Below are positions 1 through 7,693 of a DNA stretch of 28,688 bases, one piece after another. Each line of letters starts with the position of its first letter. Position 1 is the stretch's first letter. The DNA comes from CAWDPQ01 sp049642465 (GTDB taxonomy: Bacteria; Acidobacteriota; Vicinamibacteria; Vicinamibacterales; 2-12-FULL-66-21). The notes below the pieces were generated by a model, which was not told where the DNA came from, did not search any database, and saw only the letters and a program-made list of their open reading frames with translations. The stretch lies in NCBI GenBank assembly GCA_049642465.1, contig JBAROV010000055.1, positions 1 to 28,688 of the forward strand, given 5' to 3'. The position numbers and the translations under genes were made by a program.

Positions 1-58
1 GCTCCGCCCCTCGGACTCCCCTACACGCGCTCTCGCTCGCCGCTTCGTCGGCTCGCTT

Positions 59-113
59 CCGCCTCCGCTGAAGCTACGGCGAGACCTCGCCGAAGCGCTT
101 CGCGCGAAGGCGG
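59..113. repeat. Nested-palindrome repeat, copy 1 (upstream of ADOP permease 1)
   Basis: A 55-bp element with two nested inverted repeats: outer arms CCGCCT (59-64) and AGGCGG (108-113), inner arms CGGCGAG and CTCGCCG separated by two bases. The 24 bases at 73-96 are identical to 7410-7433, and looser similarity continues about 60 bases downstream (GCTCACTC, CTTGTCG blocks). Both copies lie 100-250 bp upstream of a large permease gene. It looks like a REP-like or MITE-like dispersed element or a structured RNA leader; the sequence alone does not say which. Confidence 0.6.
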
Positions 114-216
114 GCCGATCGCGTGGCTCACTCGCTTGTCGCTCGTTCGCGGTGCCCTCGAGGGCATCGCGGTTCATGCGGATACGTTCGACCGTTCTGA
201 TTGTCAGGAGAGTGCC

Positions 217-2931
217 GTGGGTTCTGTGCTCAGACGTCTGCTGTTCTTCTTCCAGCGGAATCAGTTCAATCGGGATCTGGAAGACGAGCTGCGCTTTCAC
301 GAGGAGATGAAGGCGCACGCCCTCGCCGACGCGGATGGCATGAGCGGCCCGCCCAGTGACGAGGCCCGGGCGGCCGCGCGGCGCCGGATTGGCAATTCGC
401 TGCGGCTGCGCGAACAGTCGCGCGAGGCATGGAGCTTCACGACGGTCGAAACGTTTGCGCAGGACGTACGTCACGCGCTGCGATTGGTGCGGCGCGATCC
501 GGTGTTCACCCTCACCGCCCTCACCACGCTCGCGCTCGGCATCGGCCTCAACACCGCGATTTTCTCCGTCGCCTACGGCGTGCTTTGGCGTCCGCTGCCG
601 TATCCCGATCCCGATCGCCTCGTCATCGTCTCGTCAGCGCAGCAGACCACGACGGGCGTCAAGACGTTCTCCACCTGGCCGCCCGTGACGTACGAGGGGC
701 TGCACCTGCGCGTCACCACGCTCGATCATCTCGCGGCCTATACCTCCATCGACGCGCAGCTCACCGGACGCGGCGAGCCGCGGCAGGTGCCCGCGCTCGG
801 CGTGAGTCCGAATTTCTTCGCCACGCTGGGCGTCAATCCGGCGCACGGCCGCGCGTTCCTCACCGTCGCCGCAGCGTCAGACGACGATCGCACCGCGATC
901 GTCAGCGATCGGCTGTGGCGCACGTCGTTCCGGGCCGATCCGGCGATCGTCGGACAGTCCATCACCGTCGACGGCGTTTCCCGCACCGTCGTCGGCGTGC
1001 TGCGGCCGGACTTCACCTTCAGGCTGGTCATCCCGCGGCTCGGCGCGCTGCCGGATGCGGACGTCTTTCTGCCCAATCGCTGGGTCGGCGGTACCACCAG
1101 GAGCGCGTCTCTCGCGCTGCTGGGCCGCATGAAGCCAGGCGTCACGCGGGAACGCGTGGAAGCGGAATTGACGGCGCTGGTGAACGATCCGTCGATCGCG
1201 CCCACCGGCGCCCTCGCGAGCGCCGGCGTATTCGCGCCGAACGCACGCACGCTCGCACGCACGGTCGGCCTGCAAGAGCAGGGCACGCAGTCGGCGCGTC
1301 CGCTGCTGCTGATCCTGCTCGGGGCCGTCTCGTTCGTGCTCCTGATCGCCTGCGTCAACGTCGCCAACCTGCAGATGGCGCGCCTCACCGCGCGGCGGGG
1401 CGAGCTGTCCGTCCGCATGGCCCTCGGCGCAGGACGCCGGCGCATCGTGCGTCAGTTGCTGACGGAAGCGGTCGTGTTGTCGCTGTTGGGCGCGTCGCTC
1501 GGCGTGGTGCTCGCGTGGCTCGCGATCCACGCCACCCTGCCGCTCGTGCCGCAATCCCTGCTCCCCGGCCTTGGCGGCATCGTGATCGACGCGCGCGTGA
1601 TGGTGTTCTGCCTCGGCTTGTCGCTCGTCTCGACGCTGCTGATTGGGCTCGTGCCTGCGCTGCGCGTCAGCGGCGCCGCGTTCGGCGAAGGCCTCGCGCT
1701 GCACGCCGGCGCAGCGCGCACGACGGGCGACCGTCAGAGCGAGCGGCTGCGGACGCTGCTGGTCGCGGGGCAGATCGCGATGACGCTCGTCCTCCTGATC
1801 GGCGCGGGCCTGCTGATTCACAGCTTCGTGCGTCTCACGTCGGTGTCGACCGGCTTCGAATCGAGCGGGCGCGGCGGCGTCGTGCAGACCGTGAGGGTGA
1901 CGCTGCCCGAACGCCTCGCCGACGAGCCCGAACGCATCCATGCGTTCGCGCGCGGCGTGCTCGAGCGCATCCAGTCCCTGCCGGGTGTGACGTCCGCGAG
2001 CCTGATCAACTCGATGCCGTTCGGCCGGATGTTCATCCAGGGCGACTTCGACATCGAGGGGCAGCCGAAGCCGACGCTCTTTGCCGGCACGCCGAAGATC
2101 GCGCCGGGCTACTTCAAGACCATGGGAATCCCGCTGCTGGCAGGACGCGAGTTCACCGAACAGGACACGGCGCCCGCGCTGAAAGTGGCGATCGTCAGCG
2201 AGCGCATCGTGCGCGAATGCTTTCCCGGTGGTGCGGGTCAGGCGCTCGGCCGGCGCGTGCGCGTGAACGTGGTCGATCGTGGCGACTGGCTGACGGTGGT
2301 GGGCGTGGTCGCGGACATCCGTCAGATGAGCCTCGAGCGGGACGTGCAGCCCATGATCTACGTGCCGTTCCAGCAAGACCGTAGCGGCTTCCTGCGGTTC
2401 GTGGCGTTCGTCGCGCGCACGTCCACACCCGGCAGCGTGGTCGAAGGCATCCGCGGGGAAATTCGCCGCGCCGCGCCCGATTTGCCGATCCAGAGCACGG
2501 TGACGATGGACGAAGCGGTGGCGGCGTCGGTGGCGCAGCCGCGTTTCCGGACCGTGCTGCTGGCGCTGTTCGCAGCGGCCGCGACGCTGATCGCCACGTG
2601 CGGCCTCTACGGATTGATGGCCTACGCGGTGACGCAGCGCCGCCGCGAGATCGGCGTGCGCATGGCGCTCGGCGCCGGACGCCGCGACGTGCTCCGCCTC
2701 GTCCTCACGCGTGCGCTCCGGATCGTCGTCGCCGGCCTGATCGTCGGCCTTGCCGGGGCTGCCGGCGTGACTCGCGTGCTGCAGAGGTTCCTCTTCGGGG
2801 TGACGCCGACCGATCCGATCGCGTTCACGATCGTCACGCTGCTGCTGATGGCGGTGGGACTGATGGCGGCATGGCTGCCCGCGCGTCGCGCGACGAGGAT
2901 CGACCCGTGCGCCGCGCTGCGCGCGGAATAG
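217..2931 (+). CDS. ADOP-type ABC transporter permease (MacB/FtsX family), copy 1
   Basis: A 904-aa inner-membrane permease of the MacB/FtsX superfamily in its acidobacterial duplicated form. The GTG at 217 is chosen over an upstream TTG because AGGAG at 206-210 sits six bases before it and the protein then begins like other ADOPs (RRLLFFFQRNQFNRDLEDEL). Visible layout: N-terminal soluble helical module to about residue 80, first membrane helix near 96-118 (TLALGIGLNTAIFS), MacB-like periplasmic domain, first FtsX block from about 362 (CVNVANLQMARLTARRGE...RMALGAG), a second periplasmic domain, second FtsX block from about 779 to the end (REIGVRMALGAG, LPARRATRIDPCAALRAE). No ATPase gene is nearby, which is usual for these orphan permeases, and no PadR gene lies in the DNA shown upstream. 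The family has been proposed to act in export or in mechanotransmission; the substrate is unknown. Confidence 0.9.
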   Translation: MGSVLRRLLFFFQRNQFNRDLEDELRFHEEMKAHALADADGMSGPPSDEARAAARRRIGNSLRLREQSREAWSFTTVETFAQDVRHALRLVRRDPVFTLTALTTLALGIGLNTAIFSVAYGVLWRPLPYPDPDRLVIVSSAQQTTTGVKTFSTWPPVTYEGLHLRVTTLDHLAAYTSIDAQLTGRGEPRQVPALGVSPNFFATLGVNPAHGRAFLTVAAASDDDRTAIVSDRLWRTSFRADPAIVGQSITVDGVSRTVVGVLRPDFTFRLVIPRLGALPDADVFLPNRWVGGTTRSASLALLGRMKPGVTRERVEAELTALVNDPSIAPTGALASAGVFAPNARTLARTVGLQEQGTQSARPLLLILLGAVSFVLLIACVNVANLQMARLTARRGELSVRMALGAGRRRIVRQLLTEAVVLSLLGASLGVVLAWLAIHATLPLVPQSLLPGLGGIVIDARVMVFCLGLSLVSTLLIGLVPALRVSGAAFGEGLALHAGAARTTGDRQSERLRTLLVAGQIAMTLVLLIGAGLLIHSFVRLTSVSTGFESSGRGGVVQTVRVTLPERLADEPERIHAFARGVLERIQSLPGVTSASLINSMPFGRMFIQGDFDIEGQPKPTLFAGTPKIAPGYFKTMGIPLLAGREFTEQDTAPALKVAIVSERIVRECFPGGAGQALGRRVRVNVVDRGDWLTVVGVVADIRQMSLERDVQPMIYVPFQQDRSGFLRFVAFVARTSTPGSVVEGIRGEIRRAAPDLPIQSTVTMDEAVAASVAQPRFRTVLLALFAAAATLIATCGLYGLMAYAVTQRRREIGVRMALGAGRRDVLRLVLTRALRIVVAGLIVGLAGAAGVTRVLQRFLFGVTPTDPIAFTIVTLLLMAVGLMAAWLPARRATRIDPCAALRAE

Positions 2932-2979
2932 CCGTCGTATCTTCAGCTTATCCTTGGCTCATTGGCTGGGTGCTTCACA

Positions 2980-3504
2980 TCAGAAGCCCCCGGCTTTGGC
3001 GGGAGTCCCTGGCTCCATGGACCCCATCGCTCGGAAAACTTTCCAGCTGCCGTCCGGGAGCTTCTTGAACACCGCCAGCACAGTGCCACGCGCGTGCTTC
3101 GCCTCGCCACCAGGCGAGTCGACATACGAAGCGGTGTAAGTACGCCACTCGACGGCGTAGCCACCATCCAGAAAAGTGAAGTCCCTGGTTTCCGGGACGT
3201 AGCTCAGCACCTTGAAACTCTTGTTGGCCGTCTGGCGTTCGTTGCTCGCTCGGATGGTCTGCTTGCCGATTTCCGGCGGCGCGCCCACGCCGAGACGAAT
3301 GGCGTCATCGGTCCAAAAATCGGACAGCGCAACAGGATCCCGCGCCACCGTCGCGGCAATGTCCTGCTGGCGCAGCTTCTCGATGGCGGCAAGGTCCGCA
3401 GCGCGGTCTGGTTGGCTGCCAGCTGCCACGGCCGGTCCGTGAAGCACGTGCCCTCCCAACGCGGACAACGCGCAGACAACAACCGTATGTGCATGCAATC
3501 TCAT
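2980..3504 (-). CDS. Secreted NTF2/SnoaL-like (DUF4440-type) protein
   Basis: A 174-aa protein. The ATG at 3504 is chosen because GGAGGGAG lies directly upstream and residues 1-28 then form a signal peptide (MRLHAHTVVVCALSALGG...AVAAG). An upstream in-frame start would put a non-hydrophobic stretch first. The mature part (KLRQQDIAATVARDPVALSDFWTDDAIRLG, then KSFKVLSYVPETRDFTFLDGGYAVEWRTYTASY and LPDGSWKVFRAMGSMEP) has the helix-plus-curved-sheet pattern of NTF2-like DUF4440/SnoaL proteins: DIAATVARD with WTDDA in the helical half and DGSWKV in the last strands. Such proteins bind small ligands or act as simple cyclases, isomerases or chaperone-like domains; the ligand here is unknown. It is divergent from the VOC gene, with two palindromes between them. 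Confidence 0.75.
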   Translation of the reverse strand: MRLHAHTVVVCALSALGGHVLHGPAVAAGSQPDRAADLAAIEKLRQQDIAATVARDPVALSDFWTDDAIRLGVGAPPEIGKQTIRASNERQTANKSFKVLSYVPETRDFTFLDGGYAVEWRTYTASYVDSPGGEAKHARGTVLAVFKKLPDGSWKVFRAMGSMEPGTPAKAGGF

Positions 3505-3552
3505 GCTCCCTCCAACCCACAGCACAGGCCAGACTCGACTGGAAAGCTGCCA

Positions 3553-3571
3553 GTTCTGCATGTCCCAGAAC
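3553..3571. promoter_or_regulatory. Inverted repeat GTTCTG-N7-CAGAAC
   Basis: Six-base perfect arms at 3553-3558 and 3566-3571, centred about 60 bp upstream of the NTF2-like start and close to the 16-bp palindrome. This could be a regulator binding site for either divergent gene. No matching regulator is encoded beside it. Confidence 0.35.
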
Positions 3572-3574
3572 GCC

Positions 3575-3590
3575 CGCATGCTAGCATGCG
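3575..3590. promoter_or_regulatory. Perfect 16-bp palindrome between divergent genes
   Basis: CGCATGCTAGCATGCG reads the same on both strands without a spacer. It lies in the 204-bp gap between the NTF2-like gene (-) and the VOC gene (+), where a shared operator would be expected. A perfect 16-mer is unlikely by chance in one short gap. A role as operator is inference. Confidence 0.5.
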
Positions 3591-3708
3591 CCCCTCCAGC
3601 CTCGTTGCGTCAATCGGGCGCGTCCGCGACGTTTTAGGCTGACGTCCCAAGCCGAAGGCTCAAGGATCGATTCGTGGACGACATTGGAGTTCACTCAATG
3701 GAGGATTG

Positions 3709-4113
3709 ATGGCGAAGGTCACAGGAATCGGCGGTGTCTTCTTCAAATCCACCAACGATCACAAGAAGCTCGCGCAGTGGTACAGCCAAAACCTGGGAAT
3801 TCAGCTCGAGCCCTGGGGCGGCGCGATCCTCAAATGGCCCGACGACAAGTCCCAGGACCGCGGCCTCACCGTGTGGCATGTCGCCGAGAAGAACACCGAA
3901 TGGTTCAGCCCCAGCCCCTCCAGCTTCATGATCAACTACCGAATCGACAACATGTCCGAAATGTTGGCGGAGCTGCAACGAAACGGCGTCGAAATCTTGA
4001 AGGGCCCTGAATCCCACGAGAACGGAAAATTCGCGTGGATCCTCGATCCCGACGGAAACAAAGTCGAACTGTGGGAGCCGATGCCGTGGGATGAGAAAAA
4101 CAAGACGAAATGA
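3709..4113 (+). CDS. VOC family (glyoxalase/bleomycin-resistance fold) protein
   Basis: A 134-aa single-domain vicinal oxygen chelate protein. The ATG at 3709 follows GGAGG (3700-3704); the TTG three bases earlier is too close to that site. The two beta-alpha-beta halves are visible: GIGGVFFKSTNDHKKLAQWYSQNLGI at the start, and MINYRIDNMSEMLAELQRNGVEIL then FAWILDPDGNKVELWEP at the end. The last block, with DPDGN and a Glu in strand VELWEP, is the typical C-terminal metal-ligand region. Members range from glyoxalase to dioxygenases and antibiotic-binding proteins; nothing here fixes the substrate. Length and lack of a signal peptide fit a small cytoplasmic dimer. Confidence 0.85.
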   Translation: MAKVTGIGGVFFKSTNDHKKLAQWYSQNLGIQLEPWGGAILKWPDDKSQDRGLTVWHVAEKNTEWFSPSPSSFMINYRIDNMSEMLAELQRNGVEILKGPESHENGKFAWILDPDGNKVELWEPMPWDEKNKTK

Positions 4114-4215
4114 CTATCGGCGCACGCTTGACTTGAATCGCCGTCCTTGGTGGCTCACTGACTGAGATTGCCCCAGACGAGGGTGAGCGTCCCCGCGTCG
4201 AGGCTGGAGACTCGG

Positions 4216-6030
4216 TCAACGTGACAGCACGTCGGGAAGCTTCCGCATGAAGATGCGAACGTCGCCGATCTGGGCGGCTGTCGAGATGAAGTCGAACTCC
4301 GTCGGGCTGACGGTCGTGGTCCGACCTTCGAGAACGGCAGTCAGCGCCGCGGGCACGACGGGACATTCGTCCAGCAGGCCGAGCACGCTGATCCAGGCTG
4401 TCATGTCGAGCATCGCGAGGACCTCGGCCGCGTCACGCGCGCGCCACGGTGTGCCGGCGTCGCGCTGCTTCACGAGCGTGCGCCGCAGCGCGTTGAGCCC
4501 GCGCCGGATGTCGCGATCGACGCAGTCAATATCGGTCAGCGTCGCGATCAGTTGTTCCGCCACGAACAGGCTCACCTCCTGGTGCAACACCGACCAGCCC
4601 ACTTCGAAGGCGGTCACGAGGTCGTGATCGATCAGCAACGAATCGGGCGGGAACGTGTCGGACGCACCCGGCGACGTCACGCTCGGCCAACGCGCGGGCC
4701 AGTACTCGAGCCCCAGATTACAGATCGCCGCGGCACCATCGGAGGCTTCCTGTGGCGTGAACGGTCGCGACTGTACTGAGCATCCCGCGAGGAGCGTGTT
4801 CGCGAGGAACGCGAGCTCACGACTGCGCGTGAAGTATGCGGTCTCGTGCGTGTCGCGGACGTACGCGATCAGCGGCCGCAAGTGCGCGAGCCTGGCGGCC
4901 CGCGGGTCGGCGTCCGCGACTTCGAGCAGCGCGCGCGGACGCTTCGGCATCACGCCTGCCTCGGTCAGGAGCTCCATAACCGCTTCGAGCGATTCCGGGA
5001 CGTCGGTCGCGTGCGCGTGGACCTCGCTCGAGCGTGACGCTCCGGACGGCAACGACATCGACGGGGACGGCGATGTCGACGACGGCGGTTCCAGTTCGCG
5101 TTCCGGTGATCGCGCAGTCTCGTTCGACGATTCCGGTGCTTCGTCCGCCGCTCGAAAGTATGCCGTGACGATCGGATTAACGTTGATCGACCCCGTCAAC
5201 CTTGTTATCGGTGCTCCTGAGCGCGTGTGTTTCGGCTGTCGCGCCATCTCGAGGAAGGCGCGCGCGTCGGCGGGAGTCGCGTAGCCTTGCTGCGATCGCC
5301 GGCGCTCCCGTTCGATCGTGACGTCGTGGAGGTGCTGCTCCGGTGCCAGTAGCAGATCGTCGAGGCCGTCGATCTCCGGCCTGGAGTTGGATAGGCTGCG
5401 GCATCCCTGCATCACCGCGTGAAGGTGGTGGTTGTGCTCGGTTCCGAGCGTGACGAGGAGCGTGACGATCGCATCCCACGCATCGGTTCTCCGCGCCCGC
5501 ACCAGGTAGCCGCCCACTTCACACTCGAGCACGTCATCGCTCGAATCGTGCACCGGCGCGTCTCTATCTCCTTCACGCATCGCCTCGTGACGATCCGTCG
5601 GCTCGTCATCACTCTGGGCGGTTGGTTCGAAGATGCCCGGGTCGAACACCCGCACGTAGCGGGAAAGTCCGGCGACCACGACGTTTCGTTCGAGGGCGGC
5701 GACCGTTCGTGCGGCCACCGAGTGACCGGTGTCCACCAGCACTTCGATCCATTCGCCGAAGCGATCGACATCGAACTGCTCGTCGCGTCCAGGCCGCGCG
5801 GGATGCCACAGATCGAGGTCGAGCAGGGCGGTGAGCTGCGCGGGCGTCGCCGACGTGACGAGCTCGCTGCACGCATCGAGTCCGCAGGACCGAATGAGCT
5901 GATGCAGCGTCTCAGCCGGGAGGTGCGGAACGACACGGGCGAGGAATGGCGTATCCAGCAATCGCGCGAGCCGATGTTCGACCGAGTCCCCGTCGCGGGA
6001 CGCCGTATCGCGGTTTGTGATTTTGGACAT
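4216..6030 (-). CDS. DUF6178-like protein of unknown function
   Basis: A 604-aa soluble protein with no signal peptide or membrane segment. The N-terminal part (LPAETLHQLIRSCGLDACSELVTSATPAQLTALLDLDLW, about residues 39-78) and the segment QGYATPADARAFLEMARQ (about 247-264) resemble DUF6178 proteins, known mainly from delta-proteobacterial-type genomes and acidobacteria; this match is from memory of the family. A Ser/Pro/Glu-rich stretch at roughly 290-345 looks disordered and splits the protein into two helical halves. The C-terminal end (EFDFISTAAQIGDVRIFMRKLP) matches the expected family end, so it appears full length. The ATG at 6030 has no clear Shine-Dalgarno and is preceded by a small hairpin. 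Function is unknown and the neighbours give no hint. Confidence 0.65.
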   Translation of the reverse strand: MSKITNRDTASRDGDSVEHRLARLLDTPFLARVVPHLPAETLHQLIRSCGLDACSELVTSATPAQLTALLDLDLWHPARPGRDEQFDVDRFGEWIEVLVDTGHSVAARTVAALERNVVVAGLSRYVRVFDPGIFEPTAQSDDEPTDRHEAMREGDRDAPVHDSSDDVLECEVGGYLVRARRTDAWDAIVTLLVTLGTEHNHHLHAVMQGCRSLSNSRPEIDGLDDLLLAPEQHLHDVTIERERRRSQQGYATPADARAFLEMARQPKHTRSGAPITRLTGSINVNPIVTAYFRAADEAPESSNETARSPERELEPPSSTSPSPSMSLPSGASRSSEVHAHATDVPESLEAVMELLTEAGVMPKRPRALLEVADADPRAARLAHLRPLIAYVRDTHETAYFTRSRELAFLANTLLAGCSVQSRPFTPQEASDGAAAICNLGLEYWPARWPSVTSPGASDTFPPDSLLIDHDLVTAFEVGWSVLHQEVSLFVAEQLIATLTDIDCVDRDIRRGLNALRRTLVKQRDAGTPWRARDAAEVLAMLDMTAWISVLGLLDECPVVPAALTAVLEGRTTTVSPTEFDFISTAAQIGDVRIFMRKLPDVLSR

Positions 6031-6033
6031 GGG

Positions 6034-6049
6034 CCGGTGATGATACCGG
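6034..6049 (-). promoter_or_regulatory. Hairpin next to the start codon of the DUF6178-like gene
   Basis: The inverted repeat CCGGT-N6-ACCGG ends three bases upstream of the ATG on the minus strand, where a ribosome binding site would be expected. It could limit translation initiation; it could also be chance in GC-rich DNA. Confidence 0.3.
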
Positions 6050-6273
6050 TCCTGGCGTCCAACAAACAGTCTTGAAGAATCAGGCGGTGTGAGGCGATAC
6101 TATTAATGGGATCCACGTCCGCCGTCTCATCCTCGCGCTCCGACTCTCACCTTCCGGTTCGTTACCTTGACTCTCCTGCCTAGCCTGCGTCGCGATTGGG
6201 GGCCACTCACGCGCAGCGACGTCGTTCGCTACTGTTGGACCTGCGGTTGGTCGGCAATCGCCTCGAGGGCCGG

Positions 6274-7353
6274 TCACACGGAGGACAGTCTGGAATCGCG
6301 CGCCAACTTGGCGGTGACGATCTGGGCAGAGCTCTGGCCCCTCAGCGGAGGCGGCCCCAGGTCACCAGCGATGCAAGGTGATCGCTGCGCAGCCGACTGT
6401 CGCGCACCTTTGGCGGGCGTGATCACGATATTGCGGTAGTCCACGGGACCGTGATCGCCCTGGAGCAGCAGCGGCCCGGGGTCAGCTTCAGCGCTGTCGA
6501 GCGCGCCGCCAGTAATCCCCGGGATCTCCCGGTTGCAGATGACGGTCGTGCCGTTCAGCTCGTAGGTCAGCATCCGGCCCACGAGCGTGACCACGATCGA
6601 TTGCCATTCGCCCGCCGCCCGGGCCACGTTCTCGCTCGGGGCAATGAAGCCGTAGACCCCGCCGAGATGATGTGACGATGGGTCGAGACCGGCGGCCTCG
6701 TCGATCTGCAGCTCGTAGCGGCCCCGCAGGTACACACCGCTGTTCGAGCCTTTGGGCACGCGGAACTCCAGCTGAAGTTTGAAGTCGTCGAATTTCTGGA
6801 CCGTGATGAGGTTGGCGCCGCTGTTCGCGTTCTGCAGGATGCCATCGACCGCGCGCCACTGGTTGTCGCGACGTCCGACCGGCTGCCACCCGTCGAGTGA
6901 TTTGCCGTTGAAAAGCCTGATGGGCTCGCCCCAGACCGGCCGGCCGGACCGCCGCAACGACGGCGCCCGCGTGCCGGACCACGTCACCTTCTGCCCGTCA
7001 CCCATCGTCATCGACCCGGTGATGCGATCGCCGTCGAGCCGTCCCTCGAACGTGATGTCGCGAGGATTGCTTTCCCACTGTGGCGGGATGGCGAAGCGGA
7101 ACGCGCCGTCGTTGAACTCGATCTTGGCGATCGGCCGCGCGCTGCCGCCGGATCCCACGAATTGTCCGACCAGGGTGGCCGTGCCGGACCGTTCCACCTC
7201 GAGCCACGATGGCGACGTCTGTGTGCCTCGCTGGACCACAAGATCCCATCGGCCCAGCAGCGCGTCGGATGCGGCGCGCGACTGTGCGAGAGTTCCCGAG
7301 TACGCGGCGGCCGCCAGCATCAACACGGCGCCGATTGCGACGCGAGCGATCAT
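6274..7353 (-). CDS. Exported DUF1080 (3-keto-disaccharide hydrolase-like) protein
   Basis: A 359-aa protein starting at ATG 7353 behind a strong GAGGAGGA. Residues 1-23 form a signal peptide (MIARVAIGAVLMLAAAAYSGTLAQ). Residues 30-130 are a beta-rich N-terminal region (LLGRWDLVVQ, IEFNDGAFRFAIP, ITGSMTMGDGQKVTWSGTR) of a type often seen in front of DUF1080. Residues about 143-314 are the DUF1080 lectin-like fold: LFNGKSLDGWQ, LQLEFRVPKGSNSGVYLRGRYELQI, GPLLLQGDHGPVDYRNIVI. Pfam names the family 3-keto-disaccharide hydrolase after characterised members; the substrate here is probably a carbohydrate, but this is inference. The domain should end near residue 314; a 45-residue Arg/Ala/Pro tail follows and looks like read-through into formerly non-coding DNA. 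Confidence 0.85.
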   Translation of the reverse strand: MIARVAIGAVLMLAAAAYSGTLAQSRAASDALLGRWDLVVQRGTQTSPSWLEVERSGTATLVGQFVGSGGSARPIAKIEFNDGAFRFAIPPQWESNPRDITFEGRLDGDRITGSMTMGDGQKVTWSGTRAPSLRRSGRPVWGEPIRLFNGKSLDGWQPVGRRDNQWRAVDGILQNANSGANLITVQKFDDFKLQLEFRVPKGSNSGVYLRGRYELQIDEAAGLDPSSHHLGGVYGFIAPSENVARAAGEWQSIVVTLVGRMLTYELNGTTVICNREIPGITGGALDSAEADPGPLLLQGDHGPVDYRNIVITPAKGARQSAAQRSPCIAGDLGPPPLRGQSSAQIVTAKLARDSRLSSV

Positions 7354-7693
7354 GATTCCTCCTCGAGTTCTATTGCTATCCGGGGACTTCGTCCGCCTCC
7401 GCGCGAAGCGCTACGGCGAGACCTCGCCGAAGCCCTGGCGGAGGGCACTCGCTGCGCTCACTCCGGCTTGTCGTGCCTCGCGTGCGCTCGCCCATGCGGC
7501 TCATTATCGCGGCGAAAAGTGGCGAGTCGCAAGGGCGTCCCGAGCCGACCGCGTGTACGCTTCAACGTGACGTGCGCCGGTCGGAGTGCCGCTCGACGTG
7601 TTCGAAAGCGCTGCGCCATTGCTGGACTGGCAGTCCGGCAACAATTACCATCTCATTTCCGTAAATTCCTCAATCGAATTCGAGTCTTCTACG
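7354..7693. other. Intergenic region between divergent DUF1080 and ADOP 2 genes
   Basis: A 340-bp gap. It holds the second nested-palindrome repeat at its left side and then about 250 bp in which I see no convincing gene, terminator or promoter. The 60 bp before the permease start are noticeably richer in A and T than the flanking DNA. Confidence 0.5.
7396..7444. repeat. Nested-palindrome repeat, copy 2 (upstream of ADOP permease 2)
   Basis: Outer arms CCTCCGC (7396-7402) and GCGGAGG (7438-7444), inner arms CGGCGAG and CTCGCCG with a two-base loop. 7410-7433 is identical to 73-96 in copy 1. The outer arms differ in sequence between copies but pair in both, which suggests the fold matters. 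Confidence 0.6.

Noticed and set aside
429..2384. A 651-codon open frame overlapping ADOP permease 1 in another phase
   Set aside because: Arg/Ala-rich low-complexity translation typical of an alternative frame in high-GC coding DNA; the ADOP frame has clear homology over its full length.
4150..4218. Minus-strand C-terminus-like peptide (VDRVSSLDAGTLTLVWGNLSQ) after the DUF6178-like stop, in another frame
   Set aside because: The DUF6178-like protein already ends as expected, and no matching upstream coding sequence in that frame is visible, so a frameshift is not supported.
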